DNA of 64,000 nucleotides from an uncultured Bacteroidota bacterium (GTDB lineage Bacteria; Bacteroidota; Bacteroidia; AKYH767-A; OLB10): NCBI GenBank assembly GCA_903847585.1, contig CAINEC010000031.1, positions 32,870 to 96,869 of the forward strand, read 5' to 3'. Shown piece by piece: positions 1 to 10,123 of this stretch (position 1 is its first letter; each line of letters starts with the position of its first letter). The notes under the pieces were generated by a model. It saw only the letters and a program-made list of their open reading frames with translations, ran no database searches and was not told where the DNA came from. The position numbers and the translations under genes were made by a program.

Positions 1-126
1 AATTCCTTAAGTGAAGGAATACGATAAACATTGAATAAGAATAAATCGAATGCATCAATGAAGAATCCTAGTCCCGCAGCAAGTACAGCAATGTTAAATG
101 GGGAATGATATAATTTTTTTTTCATG

Positions 127-2571
127 TTATTCGCTTATCAGATTAAGAAACAACTTCGTGGCTCCCTCTACGTTAGCTGGCAACTGTCGAAAGAAAGATA
201 TTCCTGTATATATGAATTTACCTTTGGCATAGTCAGCAATAATTAAACTACCTGCATGTGGGTTTTCCTTTCGATCATTCATCTTCAACGGAGTAATAAA
301 ATTTGAATCAATATTTTCTACGAAATAAATACCTCGCTCTTGAATCCAATTATCAAAATCGGTAGTTGTGATTTTATTCGGATAATTTAATTCTTTACAT
401 AACGAATCTGTGATGGTTACAGTAGAATATTCTTCCGTCACGCGACTCTTTCCAACTTTAAAAGGGTAGGGACCAATTTCAGTTTCCTTAGACGTATTAT
501 ATTGCACTATGTATTTACCTCCATTAAATATGAACTCATTTAGCTTGGTATGTATCGATTGAATTTCTTTACTCGTATTGTATAAGCGAACGCCAGCAAT
601 GATTACCTTATATTGATTTACATCTAATTTTGATAATTCACCTTCCTTAAAAATATCGACTTCAATACCTAAATTTTTTAGTACATCTGGAATCTTATCT
701 CCACTGCCCATCAAATAAGCTACTCTTTTTGTACCGATTTTTAAGGTAGGATTTAATAATTTAATTTCAATTGGTTTAAAATAATGTTGCTTGTCGATAT
801 GCGGATATTGAATCTCGCGTAGTTCATTCAAGGGATAAGTTCGAATGTTATCAAGCACATTAAAAGTTAAATTACATAAGGATGTATAACTTTTCTTAAG
901 AATATTGAATGTGATGAATTTAGATTCTCCTTTTTTCGAAAATTGAATAAGCGTATCTTCTTGTAATGTTTGATAGCTCATATTTGAGAAAACTGGTCTT
1001 ATGCGACACTCATAAGATTTAGAAAACGGATTCGTAATTTGAATGGTGATTGATTGCTGATCCTTTTTTTGAAAAGATAACGTGCTATTCACGAACGATG
1101 AATAAACACCATCAGAAATTATTAATGATCTCTTTTCTTCACCCGACTTCGGATTTACATATTGATAATTGATTGGGATATTCCAATCAATCGTATCAGT
1201 TTTCCATATAAGTTTTAAAGCATATTGAGGATTGTTTTCATTTATGCCTTGGATTAAACCTTTATTTTCAAAATCATTTAAATCATTTTGAATTGGCTTT
1301 GCCAACCAAAATGGCTGTGTGTTAAAATATGCGATTGATGTTTGTTGCTTGGTATAAAATTGTTTTGGCGTAATTGAAATTGATTCTTCACCTGAAAGTA
1401 ATTGAATAGTAGTTGAGGGATGTGGATTGAAGACAGAAAGCGTAAATGGAATACTATTATTCACAGCGTAGTTCTCTTCTTTTGCGAAACACGATATACG
1501 TAATTGAGAATAGTTTTTAATGATGATCTCTATTTGATTAATCTTCTCATTTCTTAATGTGTAATCTTCAATCGTTTTTAGCTGATTCCGTAATGCAAAT
1601 AATTTATTAAGTGTGATTTCCAAAGAATAATTACGTTCATTGGTAATCAAATCATCAATTAGCTTAATAATTTGTTTTCCATTTTTTTCTTTTAACCATT
1701 TCTGATTTTTTAAATGATCTAAATCGATATTGATAGTAGAATCTCTTCTTTCTATGACTTCAAAATATTCCTCACCGGAAGTATAATCAGGAGCAACACC
1801 AAATCCTTGACATTTATGCATCGAGCGACTTTCTGCTGCTACTTCTTGAAAGGTTTTTCCGCTAGAAGAATCAATTCCTGAAATAGCTAGTTTTAGAATG
1901 GGTTGTTTGATTAATGAATCGTTTTTATCAAATACATTCCACAATAAAGCAGGTGTTTGCCATGGTTTTAATGATACTAGCTCATTCGATTTAAAAAGAT
2001 TTAATTCTGGATAGGAATAGATTTTATAATTGGCATCACCTGCCAACATATAGGCTATTTTACCAAGCATCGCGCTTACAATATGATGTCCGTGACCTGC
2101 ACGTTTATCCGAAGGAAAGCGACAAATAATTACATCAGGTTGAACAACACGAATTGCTAGAATTAAATCTTTTAATAAGGCTCCCTGATCCCAATGCTCA
2201 AATGTTTCTTGCGCCGATTTAGAAAATCCGAAATCATATGCATGACTAAAATATTGTTCACCACCATCAACACTTCGAGCTTTTAATAGTTCTTGCGAAC
2301 GTAACATTCCTAACTCAGGACCTTGCTCGGTACCAATTAAATTTTGTCCGCCATCACCACGAGTCAATGAAAAGTATACAGTACGATAATGTTTGCCTTT
2401 AGCCAGGTAACTAATCAGTAAATTGTTTTCATCATCAGGATGTGCAGCAAGATATAATACAGTCGTGGTGTTCTTTAATTTCAATAAGTCATCCTGCAAC
2501 GAAAAATGCGTTTGCGAAAAAGCATTTTGATGGAATAACAAAATCCATATTATGACTAATCCTTTTTTCAT
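127..2571 (-). CDS. PIG-L family deacetylase (LmbE-like), secreted
   Basis: Signal peptide; AHPDDE motif near N-terminus, later GHGHH metal-binding motif; ATGA overlap with the upstream PLD-like gene. Confidence 0.9.
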   Translation of the reverse strand: MKKGLVIIWILLFHQNAFSQTHFSLQDDLLKLKNTTTVLYLAAHPDDENNLLISYLAKGKHYRTVYFSLTRGDGGQNLIGTEQGPELGMLRSQELLKARSVDGGEQYFSHAYDFGFSKSAQETFEHWDQGALLKDLILAIRVVQPDVIICRFPSDKRAGHGHHIVSAMLGKIAYMLAGDANYKIYSYPELNLFKSNELVSLKPWQTPALLWNVFDKNDSLIKQPILKLAISGIDSSSGKTFQEVAAESRSMHKCQGFGVAPDYTSGEEYFEVIERRDSTINIDLDHLKNQKWLKEKNGKQIIKLIDDLITNERNYSLEITLNKLFALRNQLKTIEDYTLRNEKINQIEIIIKNYSQLRISCFAKEENYAVNNSIPFTLSVFNPHPSTTIQLLSGEESISITPKQFYTKQQTSIAYFNTQPFWLAKPIQNDLNDFENKGLIQGINENNPQYALKLIWKTDTIDWNIPINYQYVNPKSGEEKRSLIISDGVYSSFVNSTLSFQKKDQQSITIQITNPFSKSYECRIRPVFSNMSYQTLQEDTLIQFSKKGESKFITFNILKKSYTSLCNLTFNVLDNIRTYPLNELREIQYPHIDKQHYFKPIEIKLLNPTLKIGTKRVAYLMGSGDKIPDVLKNLGIEVDIFKEGELSKLDVNQYKVIIAGVRLYNTSKEIQSIHTKLNEFIFNGGKYIVQYNTSKETEIGPYPFKVGKSRVTEEYSTVTITDSLCKELNYPNKITTTDFDNWIQERGIYFVENIDSNFITPLKMNDRKENPHAGSLIIADYAKGKFIYTGISFFRQLPANVEGATKLFLNLISE

Positions 2572-3929
2572 TGCTTAATAATTCGATAATTAATTAATTG
2601 GTCATTTTGTTTTATCTCTAAAAAATAAAAACCAGATTGCACTTCCTGAATATTGGTATTATCATGATTTCCTGATTTTATTATTTGCCCAATAGTATTT
2701 TTCAAAGTCCATTGATAGTATTTAAATCCATCTACATTAAAATCACTTAAGACCGGATTAGGGTATAGACTAGGCGTTATCATTGAATTATTTTCTAATC
2801 CTGCAATTGTGCTACAAGGTGGAATCGTTAACCCTAATAACTGCGCATTTGCATGAAAAGCCTGATAAAATTGGTTGGTAATCGATGCATCATGAAATAC
2901 AACAAGATTTTCGTCATTTTTAGTTTCAGCACTCAACGACCAATTATGAGATCCACTTCCTACAGTAGGATCACTATTAGCATTACATGCGTCAGCAATA
3001 ACAAACTTATGATGATAAACATAAGTTAAAGTAAAAGTTAGTAATTGACTCATCAGATAAGGAGCCATCATTGATTTTGGAGCATAACTTGAACTAAAGT
3101 TGTCAATGATTCCAGTCACAAAAATTCCTCTGTTGAAAGCAGCAATTATACTATCTGCAATGGATGTTCTGGTAAATGCATAGACTCCAAAGTTTAAGTT
3201 GGTATTAGCGGAAGTGATTATTTTTAATAGCTGAGATTCTGTCTGATCACTCGGTGAGAAATATACTTCCAATAGTTTTCCATCTACCGTAAATACATGT
3301 TGCGTGTTATCGAATTTATCAGGTCCAAATTTAGAATTTGTCGTGTTGGGCTGGATTCCTGTGCTTCCCCACATTTCATTAAATTCATTTTCGAATGCTA
3401 GTGCAACCTGCTTGCTTTGAATGATTACTATGTTATTATAATCGTTTATAATTTGTTGTTCTGTCCAATTGCATGAGCCCGAAAATGTAATTGTTTTGGT
3501 AGTATCGGGATGGTTGATATCAATCACCATAAATTTATTATGCATGATACCGTACTGCGATGATGATGGACTACCTAAAGTTGGTATGTTCGGATTCAGT
3601 GTAGTTAATCCCGTATTGGAGGAACTTGTATTGTAAACCCATCTGATTTGTACACCTCTGTCATATGCATCATTAACAGCCTGGCCAATAGTTGAAGTGT
3701 TCGTTCCTGTAGTAAAATTGTACATGGCAATATCGATCGTATACATTGCTCTGTTTATATACGCTGCTATTGTATCATCGAAGGTGTTATTAAGATAAAC
3801 GGCATTGGTTCCATTTGCTACAGCATTGTTTACGGGTTTATTAAAATAAACTTTCACTGATTGTGCTTGAGTGAAATTCGTAATGAATATTGATAGTAGG
3901 ATTACGCGTAAAAAAGTTCTGTAGTTCAT
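2568..3929 (-). CDS. Phospholipase D-like (two HKD domains) secreted protein with T9SS sorting domain
   Basis: Two HxKxxxxD motifs (HNKFMVID, HHKFVIAD) each followed by a GSxNW-type motif; signal peptide; C-terminal YPNPV...GFYFLEI...YRIIKQ resembling a T9SS type A CTD. Confidence 0.88.
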   Translation of the reverse strand: MNYRTFLRVILLSIFITNFTQAQSVKVYFNKPVNNAVANGTNAVYLNNTFDDTIAAYINRAMYTIDIAMYNFTTGTNTSTIGQAVNDAYDRGVQIRWVYNTSSSNTGLTTLNPNIPTLGSPSSSQYGIMHNKFMVIDINHPDTTKTITFSGSCNWTEQQIINDYNNIVIIQSKQVALAFENEFNEMWGSTGIQPNTTNSKFGPDKFDNTQHVFTVDGKLLEVYFSPSDQTESQLLKIITSANTNLNFGVYAFTRTSIADSIIAAFNRGIFVTGIIDNFSSSYAPKSMMAPYLMSQLLTFTLTYVYHHKFVIADACNANSDPTVGSGSHNWSLSAETKNDENLVVFHDASITNQFYQAFHANAQLLGLTIPPCSTIAGLENNSMITPSLYPNPVLSDFNVDGFKYYQWTLKNTIGQIIKSGNHDNTNIQEVQSGFYFLEIKQNDQLINYRIIKQ

Positions 3930-4009
3930 TAAGTTTGGCTATAAAGCAAAGTTAACTGAAATGTAGGTATCCTTAGTCGCTATTTATCAGATAAAAGTTA
4001 TTTTTGTGA

Positions 4010-4393
4010 ATGAAAGATTTTAAAAAGTACTATACCACATCCGCTTCCCCTGAAGATGTTTATAATGCACTCACAAATCCTATGGTTATTGAGTTATGGT
4101 CTGGAGAAGAAGCTGTAATGTCAGAAACTCCAGATTCAGAATTTTCATTGTGGGAGGGAAGTATCACGGGTAAAAACCTTGCTTTCGAAAAGAATAAAAT
4201 GATGCAACAGCAATGGTATTTTGATGATCAGCAAGAGCCAAGTATTGTTACGATTAAGCTTCATACAGCTGATCCCGGAACATCCATCGAGTTACGTCAT
4301 ACAAATATTCCTAATGAACATTTTGATAATATCACTGAGGGATGGACGGAATCCTATTTCGCTTCAGTATGTGAATTCTTAGATGATTTATAA
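4010..4393 (+). CDS. SRPBCC (AHSA1/START-like) domain protein
   Basis: Small protein with 'SPEDVYNALTNPMVIELWSG' start and C-terminal 'GWTESYFASVCEFLDDL', typical of the family. Confidence 0.8.
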   Translation: MKDFKKYYTTSASPEDVYNALTNPMVIELWSGEEAVMSETPDSEFSLWEGSITGKNLAFEKNKMMQQQWYFDDQQEPSIVTIKLHTADPGTSIELRHTNIPNEHFDNITEGWTESYFASVCEFLDDL

Positions 4394-5551
4394 ATCTTCT
4401 TCTGAAGTTTGCTTCTTAGCTTTCTTTGATCCATCATAAATCTCATACTTCAAAAAGCGACATTCAATTGGTCCGTTGTATAATGGAATCTTGCGCGTTG
4501 TACGAAGTCCGATAAACTTAGCAACTTCTAAATTACCTGTGAAAATCCAACAAGTCCAGCCTTTCATTTCTTGTTTCATCACATCACCCATTTTCTGATA
4601 CATCGATAAAATATCTTTGGGTTCTATTCTTAAGCCGTAAGGTGGATTGCAAATTAATGTTCCTGTATCGCTAGGTTTTTTAAAACGCTCAAAAGGATTT
4701 TTACGAACGATAATGGTATCACTCAATCCAGCATTCTCAATATTCTCTTTTGCTTTTTCAATTACAGCTCCGCTGATATCAGAACCATATAATTTGATGG
4801 CACCAGCTGGTTTTTCATTGTAGATAGCATCGTTGTAAATCGACTTCCACAATTTAGCATCATAGTCTTTCCAGGTTTCAAATCCAAAGCGATGCTTGAA
4901 TTTATTCGGTGCAATATTGCGCATGATCATTGCAGCTTCAATCAGGATTGTCCCACTACCGCACATATAATCAGCAAGCGTACTTTCTTTATCCCAGCCA
5001 CTCGTAATTACTAATGCAGCAGCTAATGCTTCATTCAATGGTGCTTGGTTCGTATAATCACGATAACCGCGCTTATGTAACGATTCTCCTGAACTATCAA
5101 AAGAAAGTGTACACTGATTATCGTAAATGTGTAAGTGAATTCGTAAATCAGGTTGCTCAGTATCTACATTCGGTCGATCATCATATTTATCTCTGAATTG
5201 ATCCACAATCGCATCCTTGGCTTTTAGCGATACATACTGGGAGTGCGTGAGGTTAGATAAATTAAGTGTAGTATTGATGGCGAATGTTTGATCTAACGAA
5301 AAATGCTCGCTCCAATCGATTGCCTGAATGTTTTCATACAACATTTCCTCATCAGATGCTTCAAAAGTTGTATAAGGCTTTAAAATACGAAGGGCAGTAC
5401 GACAATGAAGATTTGCCTTATACATAAGAGCCTGATCACCTTCAAACTCAACGGCTCTTGTTAATTCACGAATGTTGGTGGCACCTAATTGGGCTAACTC
5501 TTCCGCTAGAATGGACTCACATCCGGCAAATGTCTTGGCTACTAAAATCAC
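4388..5551 (-). CDS. Class I SAM-dependent RNA methyltransferase with THUMP domain (RlmL/YpsC-like)
   Basis: N-terminal THUMP-like region, 'DYMCGSGTILIEAA' SAM motif, 'CNPPYGLRI' (NPPY) catalytic motif. Confidence 0.9.
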   Translation of the reverse strand: MILVAKTFAGCESILAEELAQLGATNIRELTRAVEFEGDQALMYKANLHCRTALRILKPYTTFEASDEEMLYENIQAIDWSEHFSLDQTFAINTTLNLSNLTHSQYVSLKAKDAIVDQFRDKYDDRPNVDTEQPDLRIHLHIYDNQCTLSFDSSGESLHKRGYRDYTNQAPLNEALAAALVITSGWDKESTLADYMCGSGTILIEAAMIMRNIAPNKFKHRFGFETWKDYDAKLWKSIYNDAIYNEKPAGAIKLYGSDISGAVIEKAKENIENAGLSDTIIVRKNPFERFKKPSDTGTLICNPPYGLRIEPKDILSMYQKMGDVMKQEMKGWTCWIFTGNLEVAKFIGLRTTRKIPLYNGPIECRFLKYEIYDGSKKAKKQTSEEDL

Positions 5552-5674
5552 GATTTATCTATTGGGTAAAGATAGGTTTAAAGTGGGGATAAGTAAAATG
5601 TTTAATTTATGGGGATAAAATTTATTTCGAAAAAAAACTGCAAGAATTAATTGCAATTATCAATTATTCGTAGA

Positions 5675-5851
5675 TCATGCATCGTATTTCTTTTTTATAC
5701 GATTTTGCAACCATTTAACTATTTCGCCAAATGTTGCATAAGGCCTATTTATACCTGATTCTAGTACGCCTTGGTCACGAACACCCCTTGTTCCACCAAA
5801 TTTATCAATGAGAATATCGTGAATATTCAAGACATCATTCAGCCTAATCAT
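5675..5851 (-). pseudogene. Truncated Doc/Fic-type (death-on-curing) toxin remnant, 58 aa
   Basis: Manual minus-strand translation MIRLNDVLNIHDILIDKFGGTRGVRDQGVLESGINRPYATFGE... matches the Doc N-terminus; ends before the HPFxxGNKR active-site motif; ATGA overlap with upstream ORF. Confidence 0.65.
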
Positions 5852-6069
5852 TTAGCTAGTTTCTCAAGAAGCTCCCTGTCTTCTGCTAAAATTTTACGGA
5901 GGTTATTAGCTAAATTGAAATTATTATCTGGTTGGTCTTTAAGCTCCTTTAGAAAGTTCAATACATCTTGTAGTACGTTTTCTGGTACGGTATCTAACAG
6001 CTTTTGGATTTCAGTTTGAATTTGTGCTTTTGTCATACTCAAATATAACATAAAAAAAGAAAAATTCAA
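5848..6069 (-). CDS. Small antitoxin-like / DUF2281-like protein partnered with the Doc remnant
   Basis: Short charged helical ORF (MTKAQIQTEIQKLLDTVPENVLQDVLNFLKEL...) overlapping the Doc-like start by ATGA; real start probably the internal MTKAQ. Confidence 0.5.
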   Translation of the reverse strand: MNFSFFMLYLSMTKAQIQTEIQKLLDTVPENVLQDVLNFLKELKDQPDNNFNLANNLRKILAEDRELLEKLAK

Positions 6070-6140
6070 AGCTTGATTTAACCACTGTCTCGAATCCTCG
6101 GCACGCCACTTTTGCTTACCATGTGTTAGCCATAGTTAAT

Positions 6141-6476
6141 TTAAATTAATTCAATTTCAAATGACATACTAGATTCATTTGACTTAAACCTACCTTTGAA
6201 TCTAACATCAATTTTTCTGAATGGACCATTAAAAGGCTTATCAAAATCTTTTGCTAGCTTAACAGCATCAAATATGTCAATTTGATTTGAGTATGCCTTA
6301 GAAATTGGAATTGAGAAAATTGCTTCGTTTGGACCATACATCCAATTAAGCAGTAAATTAGGACAATCTTTTAAATTTGAATATTTGACATTAGATACAA
6401 TTACTGATTTAAAATCACTTTCCGCGTCAAAGCATTTTCGAAAGTTTGTATTAGTAAGCGTTATTTTATGTTTCAT
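6141..6476 (-). CDS. Hypothetical protein (cassette B ORF)
   Basis: ORF from internal MKHKITLTNTN; the N-terminal extension in the supplied ORF runs into the attC-like repeat and is probably not coding. Confidence 0.5.
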   Translation of the reverse strand: MKHKITLTNTNFRKCFDAESDFKSVIVSNVKYSNLKDCPNLLLNWMYGPNEAIFSIPISKAYSNQIDIFDAVKLAKDFDKPFNGPFRKIDVRFKGRFKSNESSMSFEIELI

Positions 6477-6512
6477 ATTAACTGAAATGGTATTTATTTT
6501 TGTCAAATTATG

Positions 6513-6642
6513 GCTAACGTTTTCGGGCTTTGCGTTCGGGCGGGTTTTGAAGCACAAAACTGTCAACCAGCACTGAGCTTGAATAGAAGCACAAAGCTCC
6601 AAGTTTGCACTTCACCCCGCCTGACGCAAAACCCGTGTTAGC
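6513..6642. repeat. Integron attC-like imperfect inverted repeat (~130 bp)
   Basis: Outer GCTAAC (6513-6518) / GTTAGC (6637-6642); inner arms GGGCTTTGCGTTCGGGCGGG (6525-6544) and CCCCGCCTGACGCAAAACCC (6615-6634), near-complementary. Confidence 0.6.
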
Positions 6643-7285
6643 AGTTGGCCGTATTATTCAGGTTTAATAAATTTTCAAAACTTTCTGGAAGTGTCGCTCG
6701 TAAATTTCTAATATAATCTTGGTCGTTTTGTGTTTTTAATTTTAAGAATTTTAATATCGTCCTAAAATATAACTTACAAAGTCTATTGTGATAAATAGTA
6801 ATTGTTCCAGGATTTTTCTGAGCGATTTCTTGATTCAGAATCATTGCAAACTTAAGGTTATAAAAATTGGTTCTTTCTTCAACCCATTTAGGTTTTTCTT
6901 GATGGGATCTTGGTCTATCTAATATTGGTTCAGCCCAAAATTTAAATGCCCATGAAAATGTTTCATTAAATGAGGTAGTGTCTGGAGTGTAATCGCTAGT
7001 AATTGAACCAATATAAATAGGCTCAACTTGCGGTTTAAATTGTCTTATTGTCGGATCAATAATGATACCATCGTATCCATTTACTGTAAGCCAAAAGTGT
7101 CGTATACCGTTATAGTATCCACCTGTCAACGAACAATGTATGTCGTTTATCTTCAGAAACAATAGCAAGGGAAAACATGCACAGAAACAAAGATTTTTGG
7201 GGCATTCGTCAACTATTGTCGATTCTGTGAACGATGCCACTTTTTTCCGAATGTTTTCTCTAGAATCTTCTGTAATGTTTTGCAT
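6638..7285 (-). CDS. Transglutaminase-like/papain-fold hypothetical protein (cassette A ORF)
   Basis: Possible C-H-D triad: 'CFCACFPLLLFL', 'IRHFWLTV', 'IIDPTIRQF'; stop codon lies within the attC-like GCTAAC. Confidence 0.5.
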   Translation of the reverse strand: MQNITEDSRENIRKKVASFTESTIVDECPKNLCFCACFPLLLFLKINDIHCSLTGGYYNGIRHFWLTVNGYDGIIIDPTIRQFKPQVEPIYIGSITSDYTPDTTSFNETFSWAFKFWAEPILDRPRSHQEKPKWVEERTNFYNLKFAMILNQEIAQKNPGTITIYHNRLCKLYFRTILKFLKLKTQNDQDYIRNLRATLPESFENLLNLNNTANC

Positions 7286-7649
7286 TTTGTTGTATTGATA
7301 TTTTCGGCTTACTGCTAACTACCTTATATACGCTATAAAACTTCCATATACTTCCTCATTGGGTTGTATATGCGTAATTTTTAATCGCACATGCTAATTT
7401 ATAATAAATAAGTATCATTCATAAAATAATAACTCAACAAAAAATCCGCCTCCTATATTGAAAGTGGATTATGCTTTATTAGTCAATCCCTAAATTTCTG
7501 TACGGCATGACAATATTGCTTACAAGCTGTTAGCAGCATGTACATTTAGGCGTCTATGTTAAATTTTTCAATGTTAAATACTAAGCTTTAATCTTCATCA
7601 AGATCATCAACATCTTGTAACTCTAATTGGTGGATGTTTGTTTAATTGA

Positions 7650-8102
7650 AATAAAAATTATAATTGTAAATTGAAAGAATCAAAACATAATTGTAATAAT
7701 TTTGAAGATTTAGAAGCAGATTATTTATACATTGCGACTTCGCAATTGCCAAACTCAGGAAATGGATTATATACTGCTATTGATATTTACAAAGGCGAAG
7801 TTTTCTCATTGTTTAAATGAGAAATTGTAACCTCGAAACATGTTGCATTAAAAGTGAAAAACGATAAAGATGAATATTTTATTAGTATGTTGGATGGTAT
7901 TATTATGGACTCAATGAAAGAAAAATTTTTCGCAAAATATGCCAATGGTGCTGAAGGTTTTTCGAAACTAAAATTTAATAATTTCGCAAAAATCGCTTTA
8001 GATGTGGAGAATCAAGTTTGCATTATTGCCAAAAAAAATATTAAAGTAGGCGAAGAAATTTTTTGTGGTTACGAAAAAAAATATTTGAAAATATATAGTT
8101 AA
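7650..8102 (+). pseudogene. SET-domain protein interrupted by a single in-frame TGA
   Basis: Frame-conserved translation ...YIATSQLPNSGNGLYTAIDIYKGEVFSLFK*GEIVTSKHVALKVKNDKDEYFISMLDGIIMDSMKEKFFAKYANGAEGF...VCIIAKKNIKVGEEIFCGYEKKYLK; TGA at 7818-7820 where GGA (Gly) would be expected. Confidence 0.75.
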
Positions 8103-8135
8103 ATAAAAAAGAAAATAATTTTATAATATTAACAT

Positions 8136-9074
8136 ATGTCAAAATATGCAATAGCAATACACGGTGGAGCAGGCACAATTTTAAAAAGCACAATGACTCC
8201 TGAAAAAGAATTAGCTTATACGCAAGCTATGCAAGATGCAATTAATGCAGGTGAAACTATCTTGAAAAACGGTGGCACCGCTTTAGATGCTGTTGAATTA
8301 GCGATTGTGTCATTAGAAAATAATCCGTTATTTAATGCAGGAAAGGGTGCCGTTTTTACCAAAACTGGCAAACACGAAATGGATGCTTGTATTATGAATG
8401 GGAAAGATTTAACTGCGGGTGCTGTTGCAGGTGTTAGCAATATTAAAAATCCGATTAGTCTTTCGAGAGCAGTGATGGAAAAATCAGAACATGTATTTTT
8501 AGCAGGGTTAGGCGCTTTAGATTTTGCGAAAAAAATAAATGCAAAGTTTGAAGATGATGATTACTTTTTTGTTCAGATGCGTTATGACCAATTACAAATG
8601 GCATTAAAAAGTGACACCATGATTTTAGATCATACAGAAGATACATTCGAAACTGGAGAAAAGAAGTTTGGGACAGTTGGGGCTGTTGCAATGGATATTC
8701 ATGGTAATTTGGCTGCCGGTACAAGTACAGGCGGTATGACTAATAAAAATTATGGTAGAGTAGGCGATACTCCAATAGTTGGTGCTGGTACCTATGCTAA
8801 TAATACATGTGCTGTTAGTTGTACGGGTCATGGCGAATTTTTTATTCGTTCTGTTGTTGCTTATGATATTTCTTGTTTAATGGAATATAAAGGTTTGTCT
8901 TTAAAAGAAGCCTGTGATATAGTGGTAATGGATAAATTAGTGAAGATTGGCGGTGAAGGTGGTTTAATAGCTATTGATAAAAATGGAAATGTTGAATTAC
9001 AGTTTAATTCAGAAGGAATGTACCGTGCTAAAAAAACATTTGGAAGTGATGTGTTTATTGGGATTTATAAATAA
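8136..9074 (+). CDS. Isoaspartyl peptidase / L-asparaginase (Ntn-hydrolase, plant type)
   Basis: IAIHGGAGTI start; autoprocessing GTVGAVAMD motif; STGGMTNKNYGRVGDTPIVGAGTYA. Confidence 0.95.
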   Translation: MSKYAIAIHGGAGTILKSTMTPEKELAYTQAMQDAINAGETILKNGGTALDAVELAIVSLENNPLFNAGKGAVFTKTGKHEMDACIMNGKDLTAGAVAGVSNIKNPISLSRAVMEKSEHVFLAGLGALDFAKKINAKFEDDDYFFVQMRYDQLQMALKSDTMILDHTEDTFETGEKKFGTVGAVAMDIHGNLAAGTSTGGMTNKNYGRVGDTPIVGAGTYANNTCAVSCTGHGEFFIRSVVAYDISCLMEYKGLSLKEACDIVVMDKLVKIGGEGGLIAIDKNGNVELQFNSEGMYRAKKTFGSDVFIGIYK

Positions 9075-9111
9075 TTTGGGTTACTCTTCATATTATGAAG
9101 ACTTGATTATT

Positions 9112-9987
9112 TTACAAAGCCAAATCAGATGGTTTTTGAATCGTTAGTTTTTTGTTTTTTAAATCGTAATAATCTCCTAAAGCCATAACGTGTACAGTTA
9201 AATTTTCAATTGAAACTGGTTCGCCCATATTAACATCGCTTAGATTTGTGTTTTTCATTCCTGTAGCATCTACAAGCATGATTAAGCCAGATCCAATTGC
9301 TTCCATATTATTGCCATTTGTAATTAATAGCCCCGCATCTTCTCCAAGCCCAACTCCTAAATTGATTGGATTACTTGCGCAAGCGTATAATAATCTACCA
9401 ATACGTCCACGTTGAACAAAATGTGTATCAATAATTACATTATTAATAAATCCTAAGCCTCCTGTTATTTTTACTTCACCTTTAAGTAAAGCCTCAGAAC
9501 TTTTTCCCTGATAAATCATGTTATTTGAGCTTGCAGCTGCACCAGCCGATGTTCCAGAAATAACAAAATCTTCGTTTTTATATTTTTCAAGTAATAAATG
9601 ATGAAAAGTTGTGCCTCCAAAAATAGCAGTTAAACGTAATTGATCACCACCAGTAAACATGACTACTTCAGCATTTTTTAATCGTTCAACATTTTCAGGA
9701 GAATTAGCTTCCTCCCTTGATTTAATGTTTAATACGCCTACATTTGAAACATCTAATTGAGCAAATGCTTTCACGTATTCTTCTCCAACTTCCTCAGGAA
9801 TACTTGATGCTGTTGTGATAATTTCAAAACGAGACAAATTGTTTTTAATTGATTCAGTAGTAATTCTTTTGAGAATTCCTTTTTCAAAAAACTTTAAATT
9901 TCTTTTTAAATCAGCTTCGCTTTCAGAAAAACTGCCTCTATCTACTGAGCCACCTATGATTACTAATTTTCCTTTTGGGTTATTCAT
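9112..9987 (-). CDS. cphB: Cyanophycinase (peptidase S51)
   Basis: KLVIIGGSVDRG start, FTGGDQ, catalytic 'SGTSAGAAA' motif, 'GVGLGEDAGLLI'. Confidence 0.93.
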   Translation of the reverse strand: MNNPKGKLVIIGGSVDRGSFSESEADLKRNLKFFEKGILKRITTESIKNNLSRFEIITTASSIPEEVGEEYVKAFAQLDVSNVGVLNIKSREEANSPENVERLKNAEVVMFTGGDQLRLTAIFGGTTFHHLLLEKYKNEDFVISGTSAGAAASSNNMIYQGKSSEALLKGEVKITGGLGFINNVIIDTHFVQRGRIGRLLYACASNPINLGVGLGEDAGLLITNGNNMEAIGSGLIMLVDATGMKNTNLSDVNMGEPVSIENLTVHVMALGDYYDLKNKKLTIQKPSDLAL

Positions 9988-10123
9988 TTTAAATATTTAT
10001 CTAGCAAATTTAACCTTATAGCCTCATGAAATTTGTCCCATAAGCCTTATTTATCACTTTATTTTAAACAGATTTTTGTTTAAATAAATAATTTGAACTA
10101 TTTTAATCCAAATTACATGTACT

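Noticed and set aside
6385-6576. 63-aa plus-strand ORF
   Set aside because: Covers the attC-like hairpin and is antisense to cassette ORF B; likely chance ORF
7818-7820. Selenocysteine recoding of the TGA in the SET gene
   Set aside because: The position is normally Gly in SET domains and is not a redox site; a nonsense mutation is simpler
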